This document shows positions 15,458 through 23,637 of a stretch of DNA of 43,146 nucleotides, one piece after another (the stretch's first letter is position 1; each line of letters starts with the position of its first letter). Both the position numbers and the translations under genes were made by a program. Location: NCBI GenBank assembly GCA_026982175.1, contig JALSHP010000357.1, positions 1 through 43,146 on the forward strand, in the 5' to 3' direction. This DNA is from Campylobacteraceae bacterium. Its GTDB lineage: Bacteria > Campylobacterota > Campylobacteria > Campylobacterales > Sulfurovaceae. The notes under the pieces are model-generated. The model ran no database searches. It was not told where the DNA came from and saw only the letters and a list, made by a program, of their open reading frames with translations.

Positions 15458-16651
15458 ATGACAAAAAGAAGTGATATGACAGCAGAGAAGAACTGGTCAG
15501 GACAGAAGATAGTTTCCCCTGATTATTTACTTTTCGAAGCCCCAAGAGAAAAACACTTTATGACAGGTTCAGAAGTTGTTAAAGAAGCAATGAAAAGATG
15601 TACAGTAGATGCATCAGTATCGTATCCAATTACGCCACAGTCAGAAGCAGCACACCTTATTGGTGAACTATGGGCTGAGGGTTACATTGGTACTTACTTT
15701 AGAGGTGAAAATGAGTTTGGTGTTATGTCTGAAGTTGCAGGTTGTGCAATGGCAGGTTCAAGAACAGTAACAACAACATCAGGTCCTGGTACACTTAGAG
15801 CAATGGAAAACTTTCCAATGTGGTCAGGTACTAGAATTCCATGTCAATTAATCTTAATGGCAAGAGGGATTAACTCTCCACTTACCATTCAACCAGATAA
15901 CTTGGAAGTCTCTTTCTTACTTGAAACTGGATGTATGATTTGGTATGCTGAAAATGTTCAAGAACTTTTCGACATGACAATCGCAGCGTTTATTGTTGCT
16001 GAAAAACCAGATGTACATATTCCAATTATTACAGCAGTTGATGGATTCTTTGTATCACATACAAGAGAGTCAGTAATGTTACCAGCTGATGACATTGCAT
16101 TACCACCGTATGATCCGTATGCAGCACCACTACCTCCGATTGATTCAGAGATGCCTCCAGGAAGATTCCTAAGAGATCCATTTGTAATGAAATCTAACTA
16201 CATTTCATATGCGACACATGCATCATGGCAGTGGGAAGTACGTTCAGCAGCTGATAGATCAAGAAAATATGCGAAACATTTCCTTAAAGGTCTTGTGCAT
16301 ACAACAGGTGATGATGTAGCAGATGTGGTATTTGTAGCGTGTGGTACAGCATCACACCAAGCTAAAGAAGCACACAGAGAATTGGCTAAATTGGGCGTAA
16401 CTTGTAAAGTAGTTAAGCTTAGAACCATTAGACCATTCCCAACAGAAGAGTTAATTGAAGCGACTAAAGGTGCTAAATATATCTTTGTTCCTGAATTTAA
16501 CGTTACTGGTTGGTTATACAATGAAGTTGTTAAAGCACTTTATGGTCGTTCTGAATCAGAAGTAATTGGTAAGCCTAGAGTTGCTGGTGGTATGAGTATG
16601 CCAGTTGAAGAAATTCTTAAAGAAGTTGCAAACTTCGTTAAAATAGATTAA
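15458..16651 (+). CDS. 2-oxoacid:ferredoxin oxidoreductase alpha subunit (cluster 2)
   Basis: A 397-aa paralogue of the cluster 1 alpha with an extra ~11-residue N-terminus. YPITPQSE is at 56-63, followed by TTTSGPGTLRAMENFPMW, RGINSPLTIQPDN and domain II with VVFVACGTASHQAKEA and KLRTIRPFPTEEL. Differences from the cluster 1 copy in the region after TSGPG (LRAMENFPMWSGTR against LRGLEAIVSWPGHR) fall near the substrate side in known structures and may set 2-oxoacid choice. AGGAGG precedes the ATG. The beta gene follows after 10 bases. Confidence 0.9.
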   Translation: MTKRSDMTAEKNWSGQKIVSPDYLLFEAPREKHFMTGSEVVKEAMKRCTVDASVSYPITPQSEAAHLIGELWAEGYIGTYFRGENEFGVMSEVAGCAMAGSRTVTTTSGPGTLRAMENFPMWSGTRIPCQLILMARGINSPLTIQPDNLEVSFLLETGCMIWYAENVQELFDMTIAAFIVAEKPDVHIPIITAVDGFFVSHTRESVMLPADDIALPPYDPYAAPLPPIDSEMPPGRFLRDPFVMKSNYISYATHASWQWEVRSAADRSRKYAKHFLKGLVHTTGDDVADVVFVACGTASHQAKEAHRELAKLGVTCKVVKLRTIRPFPTEELIEATKGAKYIFVPEFNVTGWLYNEVVKALYGRSESEVIGKPRVAGGMSMPVEEILKEVANFVKID

Positions 16652-16661
16652 GGAGCGTAAT

Positions 16662-17531
16662 ATGTCAGTAGATATTTACAAAATTAACCCTGAGTTTAGA
16701 GATATTATGCCAAAAGACATTATTGATCTTGAAGATAATGCAACATGGCATGCTACGGCGACTAAAAACCGTGGTATCTCTGATTTACCAGATAAAAAAG
16801 AGATTTTAGAAGAGCATTCACTTTGTGCTGGTTGTCCAGAAGCAGCAGCATTAAGATACATCTTAACTGCACTTCCAATTCCAGAAGATACAATTATTGT
16901 TAACTCAACTGGTTGTACTTCATTGATGTTCCCACACATCGCATTACATACAGTACACTCACTTTTTGGTAACCAAAATGCTGTTGCATCTGGTATCAAA
17001 AGAACTTTAGACTGGAGATTCCCAGATAAAACTAAAGATGTTATTGTTCTAGCAGGTGATGGTGCGACTATTGATATTGGTCTTGACTACACTTTACAGT
17101 CATGGTTCAGACAAGAGAAGATTACAACTATCTGTTTTGATAACGAAGTTTATGCAAACACAGGTGGACAAGAATCTGGTTCTACACCAAAAGGTCAAGT
17201 ATTTAAAATGGCTCCTAAAGGAAAAGTTTTTGACAAAGTACCTATGTGGGAATTAGCAGTAACTTCAGGTTGTCAATACTCTGTTAAATTAACAGCATCA
17301 GCACCTAAAAAAGTTGCTAAAGTTCTTAGAGAAGCGGTATTGGTTGCTAGAGAACTTGGACCAACATACATTCACTTATACACTCCATGTATTCTTGAAA
17401 TTGGTTTGGCTGCAAACGAAGGTTTATGGGAAATGAAAGAGCAAGATAAAGAGAGATTTGAATCTTTCCGTTACGTTTCTCCAGAAGCTGAAGAGTACTT
17501 AAAAGAATGCAAAGCGAAAGGAATTCTATAA
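16662..17531 (+). CDS. 2-oxoacid:ferredoxin oxidoreductase beta subunit, TPP and [4Fe-4S] binding (cluster 2)
   Basis: A 289-aa TPP/iron-sulfur subunit. Cluster ligands are C55 and C58 (CAGC), C85 (NSTGC) and a late cysteine in YTPCILE. The TPP motif is AGDGATIDIGLDYTLQ with FDNEVYANTGGQESGSTPKG. CAGCPEAAALRYIL and IVNSTGC resemble classical pyruvate:ferredoxin oxidoreductase betas more closely than the cluster 1 beta does, so I lean weakly toward cluster 2 being the pyruvate enzyme. The stop overlaps the gamma start as TAATG. Confidence 0.92.
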   Translation: MSVDIYKINPEFRDIMPKDIIDLEDNATWHATATKNRGISDLPDKKEILEEHSLCAGCPEAAALRYILTALPIPEDTIIVNSTGCTSLMFPHIALHTVHSLFGNQNAVASGIKRTLDWRFPDKTKDVIVLAGDGATIDIGLDYTLQSWFRQEKITTICFDNEVYANTGGQESGSTPKGQVFKMAPKGKVFDKVPMWELAVTSGCQYSVKLTASAPKKVAKVLREAVLVARELGPTYIHLYTPCILEIGLAANEGLWEMKEQDKERFESFRYVSPEAEEYLKECKAKGIL

Positions 17532-18265
17532 TGGCAAAAGATTCGATTAAAGTTAGAATGCCTGCCCTTGGTGGGCAAGGGGCAGTTACAGCAGCACATA
17601 TTGCTGCTACTGCTGCAGATACTGAAGGTTACTATGCTGTTTCTAACCCTTTCTTTGGGGCAGAGAAAAGAATGGCACCATCTGAGTCTTACACAAGAAT
17701 TGGAACGGTACCAATCTTTGATAGAGGGGAAGTAGTTTACCCTGATATTGTTATGATTTATCACCCACAAGTTGTTACTATGGGTAAATCATACACCATG
17801 CCTTTTTATGCAGGTATTAAAGATGATGGTTTAGTTATTATTAACTCTGACATCGAACTTTTAACTGATGAAGATAAAAAGATTTTAGCTGATAAAAATG
17901 TAAAAGTTCTTACTAAAGATTTTACTAAATTTGCGATTGATATTGCGGGTACAGAACTTGCAACTAACATGGCAATGCTAGGTGCACTGTTTGGTGTACT
18001 TGGAACCATTGGTAAACCAGCGATTGAAGAGGGAATTAAAGATAGATTCCTTAAAAAATATACAGCTTCTGGTGGTACTGCATCACTTGACTCTGTTATT
18101 GAGAAAAAGTTCAAGAAAAAATTGGATTTAATTCAGAAAAACCTTGAAACTGCTTCAGCAGCATTTGACTTAGCAGCAGAATGGGCTAAAGAGGTAGGTT
18201 TAGAGCCTATGTTACTTGACCCATCACATGTTGTACCTGTAGATACAGGATATGTAACAGCTTAA
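17531..18265 (+). CDS. 2-oxoacid:ferredoxin oxidoreductase gamma subunit (cluster 2)
   Basis: A 244-aa gamma subunit with RMPALGGQGAVTAAHIAATA and FFGAEKRMAPSESYTR, closely matching the cluster 1 gamma, including GTELATNMAMLGALFG and TASGGTASLDSVIEKKF. I take the ATG at 17531 (MAKDSIKVRM), which overlaps the beta stop by one base; an upstream in-frame ATG at 17507 lies inside beta and is less likely. The C-terminus is about 10 residues longer than in cluster 1. A strong terminator follows directly, so it is the last gene of its transcript, without a delta subunit. Confidence 0.9.
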   Translation: MAKDSIKVRMPALGGQGAVTAAHIAATAADTEGYYAVSNPFFGAEKRMAPSESYTRIGTVPIFDRGEVVYPDIVMIYHPQVVTMGKSYTMPFYAGIKDDGLVIINSDIELLTDEDKKILADKNVKVLTKDFTKFAIDIAGTELATNMAMLGALFGVLGTIGKPAIEEGIKDRFLKKYTASGGTASLDSVIEKKFKKKLDLIQKNLETASAAFDLAAEWAKEVGLEPMLLDPSHVVPVDTGYVTA

Positions 18266-18270
18266 GCTAT

Positions 18271-18309
18271 TAACAACTGTGCCTTGGCACAGTTGTTATT
18301 TTAATTTTT
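18271..18309 (+). terminator. intrinsic terminator of the oxidoreductase cluster
   Basis: TAACAACTGTGCC and its complement GGCACAGTTGTTA form a 13-bp stem (18271-18283 with 18286-18298) around TT, followed by the T-rich TTTTAATTTTT. It begins 6 bases after the gamma stop. Confidence 0.88.
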
Positions 18310-18373
18310 AAAGTATTATACAAATAGATGATGTTCTATTTTTCTAATATTTTCTTCGTGTAATCACTCAAAA

Positions 18374-18379
18374 TATAAT
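18374..18379 (+). promoter_or_regulatory. putative -10 element of the CobW-family gene
   Basis: TATAAT lies 19 bases before the ATG at 18399, giving a very short leader that holds only AAGG as ribosome site. No clear -35 is seen. Confidence 0.4.
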
Positions 18380-18398
18380 TCACTCCCAAGGTATCAAT

Positions 18399-19373
18399 AT
18401 GATCTCTTCATTCGTAATCACAGGTTTTTTAGGTGTAGGTAAAACTACCATGTTAACAAATAGCGTTAAAGAAAACTTTGCTGACAAAAAGATTGCCATT
18501 ATTGTCAATGAGTTTGGTGACATTGGGGTCGATAGTAAAGTCCTCCAAAATGTTCACTCTGAAGTCCTTGAAATTTCAGAAGGGTGTATCTGTTGTCAAT
18601 TGGCACAAGAGTTTGAAGCAGGTGTTGCTGAAATCATTCAAAAGTATGACCCAGAGATTATTTTTGTGGAGACTTCGGGAGCATCTGAGCCTTTTCCTAT
18701 TTTTCTCTCTTTGCAAAATATGGGTATCTCTGTTGATGGGGTTATCTGTGTGATTGATAGTAAAAATTTTGATACTTATAAAGATAACTCAACTTCAAAA
18801 TATCAACTCGGTGGTTCAAATATTATTGTTCTCAATAAAATGGACTTGGTCAATGAAGATGAGATTAAAGTCTTAGAAGCTGACATAGCAAATATTAAAG
18901 AAGAGTATAATATTAAAAATACACTAACAGGTGAGCCTATATTCAAAAACTATGTGACCCATAGAGCAGAGCAGGGCTTGGTAGGTAGAGAGCTTTTTGA
19001 GGGTGTTTATAAAGTTGAAGAGGTATTAGAACTTGCACAAGATGCTAAACACCTAGACCATACCCTCAAAGACTCCATTACGCAAAAGGTAGCTTACTTA
19101 AAAGAAGATATTAATTTTGATGATGTAGACCAAATACTTAAAAATATTCCAGAGTCTATTTATAGGGTTAAAGGGATTGTCAAAGTAAAAGATGTGCCTA
19201 ATGCAATTTTTGTCAATTACTCATTTGGAGATGCCTCTTTTGAAGAGTTACTTGACTATAAAGAGAAGTCTTTACTTATCTTTATTGGTGAAAATGTGGA
19301 TGAAGAGGTCAATGCATTAAGTAAAAAGTTTGATATTTTGAACGTTCCGAAGTTTTCTATCTCTAAAAGCTAA
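18399..19373 (+). CDS. CobW/G3E-family GTPase, putative metallochaperone
   Basis: A 324-aa P-loop GTPase of the G3E class. The Walker A segment GFLGVGKTT spans 9-17; the metal motif GCICC (C63, C65, C66) follows; a Walker B-like IFVETSGASEP and the guanine-specific NKMD complete the G domain (1-~190). A CobW C-terminal domain (about 240-324) ends the protein. Family members deliver zinc, cobalt, nickel or other metals to enzymes. The gene is monocistronic, with its own promoter and a following terminator. Which metal it handles cannot be read here, and its position after the oxidoreductases may be coincidence. Confidence 0.9.
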   Translation: MISSFVITGFLGVGKTTMLTNSVKENFADKKIAIIVNEFGDIGVDSKVLQNVHSEVLEISEGCICCQLAQEFEAGVAEIIQKYDPEIIFVETSGASEPFPIFLSLQNMGISVDGVICVIDSKNFDTYKDNSTSKYQLGGSNIIVLNKMDLVNEDEIKVLEADIANIKEEYNIKNTLTGEPIFKNYVTHRAEQGLVGRELFEGVYKVEEVLELAQDAKHLDHTLKDSITQKVAYLKEDINFDDVDQILKNIPESIYRVKGIVKVKDVPNAIFVNYSFGDASFEELLDYKEKSLLIFIGENVDEEVNALSKKFDILNVPKFSISKS

Positions 19374-19432
19374 AATATAAAAGTTTATAAGCTTTTATAT
19401 TGATTTGATGTCAGTATAGTAACTGACATCAA
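19374..19432. terminator. convergent-gene terminator region with two hairpins
   Basis: AATATAAAAG pairs with CTTTTATATT (19374-19383 with 19392-19401), and TTGATGTCAGT pairs with ACTGACATCAA (19405-19415 with 19422-19432). The pair lies between the convergent CobW gene and the RND operon and probably stops transcription from both sides. Confidence 0.65.
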
Positions 19433-19435
19433 GTA

Positions 19436-21139
19436 TTATTTCTCTTCTCTCTCTTCACAATCATCAGGTAACATCGCTTTGGCATTGTCCATTAGAACAG
19501 GTACAAAAAGTAGTGATACAAATACAGCAGCTACCGTACCAGAGATAAGGGCAACTCCTAGTCCACCAAAGATTGGGTCACCTGCGAGTAGGGCAGAACC
19601 TAAGATGATGGCAACAGCAGTTAAGAAAATTGGGGTGGCTCGTGTGGCTGATGCTTTAGCAATCGCCTCTTTCTTCTCCATCCCCTCATTTTTAATGAGT
19701 CCCATAGCGTAGTCAATTAAAAGTAATGAGTTTCTTGAACTAATTCCCATGAGTGCAATGAATCCAATGAGTGAAGTAGCTGTCAAGAAGAATGTTTCAG
19801 TGGTAACAATGTCAGCAACCCAATGTCCTAAAATAACCCCAATGAGTGAGAGGAATGAACCTCCTAAGATAATACCACTTAAGGCAAAACTCTTATAGTA
19901 GATAACCAATAAGAAGAAGATAAGTACTAAGGCCGCAATAAAGGCAGCACCTAGGTCTCTAAAGGTATCGAGTGTTACTTTCATCTCTCCATCCCATCGT
20001 AAGAGATATTTAGCACCTGTTATTTTATGAACCAACTCTAAGTCAAACATATAGGTAGAAAAAGGTGCATTGGTAACGGTATACGCTTTTGAGAAGTACT
20101 CCACCATCTTTTCACGTGCATCGAGTAGTGGATAAACTTGTGATACATTGTCGGTCTCAGCGATGACATTAATCATACGTTTTAAATCTTTGTGCATAAT
20201 CATAGGAGTAGAGTTTACTTTTATAATCTGTACTACTTCAGTTAAAGGAATCATTAAGCCTTGTCTATTCATAAGTGTAAGTGAAGAGAGCTTTGATTTA
20301 ATAGCATCTTTAGAGCTATCACGTAAGCGTCGGGTTTTATCACTTAATACTAAATAAATAGGTGTTTGTACTGAACGATGTTCAGAGTTTTTAGTAGCAA
20401 CTACCATTCCTTGAAAGGCGAGATATAAGATGTTATTAACCTGCTCAATGCCTAATTTTAACTTTGCAATTTTTTCAATATCTGGAAGAAGTTGATACTT
20501 TTTATAAATATCATCCGCCATAATATCAACATCCACAAGGTCTTTGGTCTCTTTAAAAATATTGGCAACTTCAACGGCTATTCTTCTTGTTTGGGGAATA
20601 TCCTCACCATGTACTTCAAGAACAATTTGTGCTAATGTAGGAGGTCCAGAGGGTTGCTCAATCATTTTAATAACCGTACCAGGAACAAGGTTTTGGCAAG
20701 TCTCTTGTATCATAGGACGTAATCGACTAATCATGAGAAATGATGCCTCTTCTCGTTCATGAATTGGGGTAAGATTAACAGATATTTCTGCCACATTTTC
20801 TGTTCTCTTCATAAGAGAACCTTTTACTAGCCCTGCATAATCTAAAGGAATTCCTTGTCCATAAAAAATAGACATATCAAGAATCTCTTTTTCATTTCTT
20901 AGAATATTGGTAACACAACTGGTCACTTTTTTCGTCTGTTCGATGGAACTAGCCGTAGGGGTGTCAACATAAATAGAGTAGGTAGTGGCACTTTTCCCTG
21001 GTAACATTCTTGCCAATACTCCCCCTGTCGGAAACATAAGAAGTGAGGCAAAAAATGCAAAAATAGTTAAAGCAATCACCATGGTTTTTCTAAATTTACT
21101 GGTTAAAATCCAGTAGACAAACGTTTCTAATCTCTCCAT
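19436..21139 (-). CDS. RND efflux pump, C-terminal half protein
   Basis: This 567-aa protein corresponds to the second repeat of an AcrB/CusA-type RND permease: first membrane helix of the half (about 15-35), a large periplasmic porter domain (about 40-370), then five membrane segments. SLIGFIALMGISSRNSLLLIDYA and the tail TPIFLTAVAIILGSALLAGDPIFGGLGVALISG are typical of the TM10-TM12 region. A full-length pump is about 1030 aa; here the other half is a separate upstream gene. The ATG directly follows that gene's TAG in the same frame, with its own ribosome site GAGG nine bases upstream. The two proteins should assemble as a heteromeric pump, an inference. Confidence 0.85.
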   Translation of the reverse strand: MERLETFVYWILTSKFRKTMVIALTIFAFFASLLMFPTGGVLARMLPGKSATTYSIYVDTPTASSIEQTKKVTSCVTNILRNEKEILDMSIFYGQGIPLDYAGLVKGSLMKRTENVAEISVNLTPIHEREEASFLMISRLRPMIQETCQNLVPGTVIKMIEQPSGPPTLAQIVLEVHGEDIPQTRRIAVEVANIFKETKDLVDVDIMADDIYKKYQLLPDIEKIAKLKLGIEQVNNILYLAFQGMVVATKNSEHRSVQTPIYLVLSDKTRRLRDSSKDAIKSKLSSLTLMNRQGLMIPLTEVVQIIKVNSTPMIMHKDLKRMINVIAETDNVSQVYPLLDAREKMVEYFSKAYTVTNAPFSTYMFDLELVHKITGAKYLLRWDGEMKVTLDTFRDLGAAFIAALVLIFFLLVIYYKSFALSGIILGGSFLSLIGVILGHWVADIVTTETFFLTATSLIGFIALMGISSRNSLLLIDYAMGLIKNEGMEKKEAIAKASATRATPIFLTAVAIILGSALLAGDPIFGGLGVALISGTVAAVFVSLLFVPVLMDNAKAMLPDDCEEREEK

Positions 21140-22843
21140 CTATTTTTCCTCTTTTGTTGTTTTTGTCTGTTCATCATGTTTCTCTGTATGGTGTTCACCT
21201 TGACATATCTCACAAATTCCATAAGGATTATGTTCCATGTCATGAGATTCATCATGCTCTGGTTTTTTTAAAAGTTTTAAACTTAAATATGGGGTGAAAA
21301 TATAAGCAACAACGAGTGATGCAAAGAGTGCCACAGGAACATTGTAAGGAATTGGTTTCATAAATGAACCCATCATTCCTCCAACAAATGCCATAGGAAC
21401 CATGGTCATAATAATGGCTAAAGTTGCAATGTTAGTAGGTCCTCCAACTTCATCAGTTGCTTCAACAAGTAATGCCCCCATTTCTTTATCTTTAGCTTCT
21501 GGACTATGTAAATGACGGTGTATATTTTCAATAACAATAATAGCTGCATCAACCAAGAGACCCAAAGAGAGCAAGAAGGCAAATAGCGTAATTCTATTCA
21601 TTGTCTGACCTGTCATATAGGCGATAAAGAGGGTAATGGCTAAAATAGCAGGTACAGAGAAGGTAACAATCAGTGATTCTCTCCAACCTAAGGCAAACAC
21701 GAGCATAATCGCAATAATAATAATGGTAATAACCAAGTGGTGCATCAACTCATCTACTGCGGCATTGGCTCTTTGACCATAATCTCTTGTTTTACGGTAC
21801 TCAATGCCCAACTTCTCAAAGTGAGGTTTCTCCTCATCAATGAGCTTCATGACATCTTGTGCAACAAAAACGGCATTGGTTCCTGCTAGTTTTGAGACAG
21901 AGAGGGTAAGTTGTCCAATATTGGCACTTAGTGGTTTAGATAAATCATTATTAGGTCGATAGATAAGTTCAACATCTTGAAAGTTCTGTTTGTCAATACC
22001 TTTTTCAACTTTGGCAACATCTCTTAGATAGACAGGTGAGTCTCGATAAGAGGTCACCATAACACTCTCAATATCCTTGGTGCTATGAATGGCGTTGGAG
22101 ACACCAAAGAAAACAAGTTGATTGCCATTGGTTCGTCCTTTAACTTCAGGAACATTGACGGCGAGTTGTTTAACAGCGGTCATAATCTGTCCCATAGAGA
22201 GGTGATAGGCTGAGAGTTTATTAACATCTACTTCAATGTTGTATTGCTCTTTGTGTGCTCCTGAAATGGTTGTTTTTGCAACATTCTCAATACTGTTTAT
22301 TTTATGTTTTAGTTTTCGTATCTCTTCATTAAACTCTACTAAGGAGAGTTTAGAGTTTGCATTTCTATAAAAAGCAATAGAGATAATAGGAACATCAATA
22401 TCTATGTCAAAAGGCTTGATGAGAGGTTGTTTTGCTCCTTGAGGCATTTGATCCATATTTTGCATTACTTTGTCGTAAAGTTTCAAGTTGGAATCTTCTC
22501 TGTTCTCACCAATATAATACATCACATTAACAATACCGACATTGTTCATGGAAGTACTATAAACATGTTGAATCCCTTGAACCTCTCTAAGCTTTTTTTC
22601 GAGTGGTTTAGAGATGATGTTTTCAATCTCTAAAGGGGTAGCCCCTGGCATTACAACCATAATTCCTCCACCCGAGATAGCGATTTGTGGGTCTTCTTCC
22701 CTTGGCATTGTTGAAAGGGCTATCCAACCCAATGCCAAAATGACAATGCCTAAAACAGCTGTTAAAGGGTTCCGTAAAAACGCTTGACCTAATTTCCCTG
22801 CCACATCTTTAACGACGTAAGGCTCTTTGACTTCTTTTCCCAT
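21140..22843 (-). CDS. RND efflux pump, N-terminal half protein with His/Cys-rich tail
   Basis: A 567-aa protein matching the first half of an RND permease: one membrane helix (about 27-47), a porter domain starting PREEDPQIAISGGGIMVVMPGATP, then membrane segments with LGLLVDAAIIVIENIHRHL, the TM4 region. That motif has a single aspartate where AcrB has two. After the last helix comes a hydrophilic tail (about 526-567) with six histidines and the pair C544-x2-C547 in YGICEICQGEHH, expected in the cytoplasm and suited to metal binding. It ends TAG just before the C-half start. The tail and the split point lie where intact pumps have the cytoplasmic linker between repeats. Transported substrate is unknown; metals are plausible. 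Confidence 0.85.
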   Translation of the reverse strand: MGKEVKEPYVVKDVAGKLGQAFLRNPLTAVLGIVILALGWIALSTMPREEDPQIAISGGGIMVVMPGATPLEIENIISKPLEKKLREVQGIQHVYSTSMNNVGIVNVMYYIGENREDSNLKLYDKVMQNMDQMPQGAKQPLIKPFDIDIDVPIISIAFYRNANSKLSLVEFNEEIRKLKHKINSIENVAKTTISGAHKEQYNIEVDVNKLSAYHLSMGQIMTAVKQLAVNVPEVKGRTNGNQLVFFGVSNAIHSTKDIESVMVTSYRDSPVYLRDVAKVEKGIDKQNFQDVELIYRPNNDLSKPLSANIGQLTLSVSKLAGTNAVFVAQDVMKLIDEEKPHFEKLGIEYRKTRDYGQRANAAVDELMHHLVITIIIIAIMLVFALGWRESLIVTFSVPAILAITLFIAYMTGQTMNRITLFAFLLSLGLLVDAAIIVIENIHRHLHSPEAKDKEMGALLVEATDEVGGPTNIATLAIIMTMVPMAFVGGMMGSFMKPIPYNVPVALFASLVVAYIFTPYLSLKLLKKPEHDESHDMEHNPYGICEICQGEHHTEKHDEQTKTTKEEK

Positions 22844-22845
22844 TG

Positions 22846-23637
22846 TTAACCTTTTATGTGCACTTTAGCATACATGCCTGGATAGATTGACTTCTTTTTA
22901 GAGTCAAATTTAATTTTCATTTTAAACTTATGGGTCATTGGATTAGAGCTTGGAATAATCGAATAGATTTTTCCTGTGCTTTTAAACCCTGTAGAGGGTA
23001 TCTCTATATCAATAACTTTTCCTAGTCTCATATACTTAATATTATCTTCTGATATTTCAACAATAATACTAAGCTTTGAAAGGTCGGTTAAAATGACACC
23101 AGGCATTCCAGGTATTGCCATCTCTCCCACTGAGAGTTTTTTGGCAATAATCACTCCTGTGTTTGGTGCTCTTAGTTTAAGATAATTATACTGATTAAGC
23201 ACCTCTTTTTTCATTGCTTTTGCTTGTGCTACTTGTTTTTTAGCAATTTGTACCATATCTTCCATATTGGTAGCACCCAATTCTAAATTTTCTAGCTCAT
23301 ATTTTGAAACCATACCTTTTTTAAATAGGCGTTGGTATCGACCTAAATTTAACAAGATATTTGAGTATTGATTTTTGTTCATCTGTAAAGCAAGTTGTGC
23401 TTGTGAAATGGCTAAATTGACTTGCTCTTTTTTTGAATCAATCTCTTTTGAATCAATCTCATAAAGGAGTTGACCCTTTTTAACAATGTCACCCTCTGCG
23501 ACATGCATTTTTTTTACAATTCCCATGTATCGGCTTGTAATCATTTTTTGATTGTCAGATATTACAGAACCTGATAAATCAAGTTCGATAGAGTAAAGTA
23601 GGTTTAGTCCTAATATCATGATGGTTAATATTCTCAT
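22846..23637 (-). CDS. RND periplasmic adaptor (membrane fusion protein)
   Basis: Links the RND pump to the outer-membrane channel. It has 263 aa, short for the family. A signal peptide of about 16 residues (MRILTIMILGLNLLYS) is followed by a barrel/lipoyl half-motif MHVAEGDIVKKGQLLYEID, an alpha-hairpin (about 70-135), the second lipoyl half LRAPNTGVIIAKKLSVGEM, and a beta-barrel ending PGMYAKVHI. The membrane-proximal domain appears reduced. The start overlaps the tolC-like stop as TAATG with AAGGAG upstream; the pump half follows two bases after its stop. Confidence 0.88.
   Translation of the reverse strand: MRILTIMILGLNLLYSIELDLSGSVISDNQKMITSRYMGIVKKMHVAEGDIVKKGQLLYEIDSKEIDSKKEQVNLAISQAQLALQMNKNQYSNILLNLGRYQRLFKKGMVSKYELENLELGATNMEDMVQIAKKQVAQAKAMKKEVLNQYNYLKLRAPNTGVIIAKKLSVGEMAIPGMPGVILTDLSKLSIIVEISEDNIKYMRLGKVIDIEIPSTGFKSTGKIYSIIPSSNPMTHKFKMKIKFDSKKKSIYPGMYAKVHIKG

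Noticed and set aside
18399..19373. CobW protein as a dedicated maturation factor of the oxidoreductases
   Set aside because: A strong terminator and a separate promoter divide it from cluster 2; proximity alone does not support the link.
21137..21142. Pseudogene or sequencing error splitting the RND pump
   Set aside because: The second half has ATG plus a GAGG ribosome site at proper spacing, the first half carries a long extra tail before the stop, and no frameshift is present, so two functional genes are more likely. Reads are still needed to exclude a base error.
21140..21142. TAG as a pyrrolysine or recoded codon
   Set aside because: No pyl genes are seen, and TAG is used as an ordinary stop in other genes of the window (for example HIT and the cluster 1 beta).
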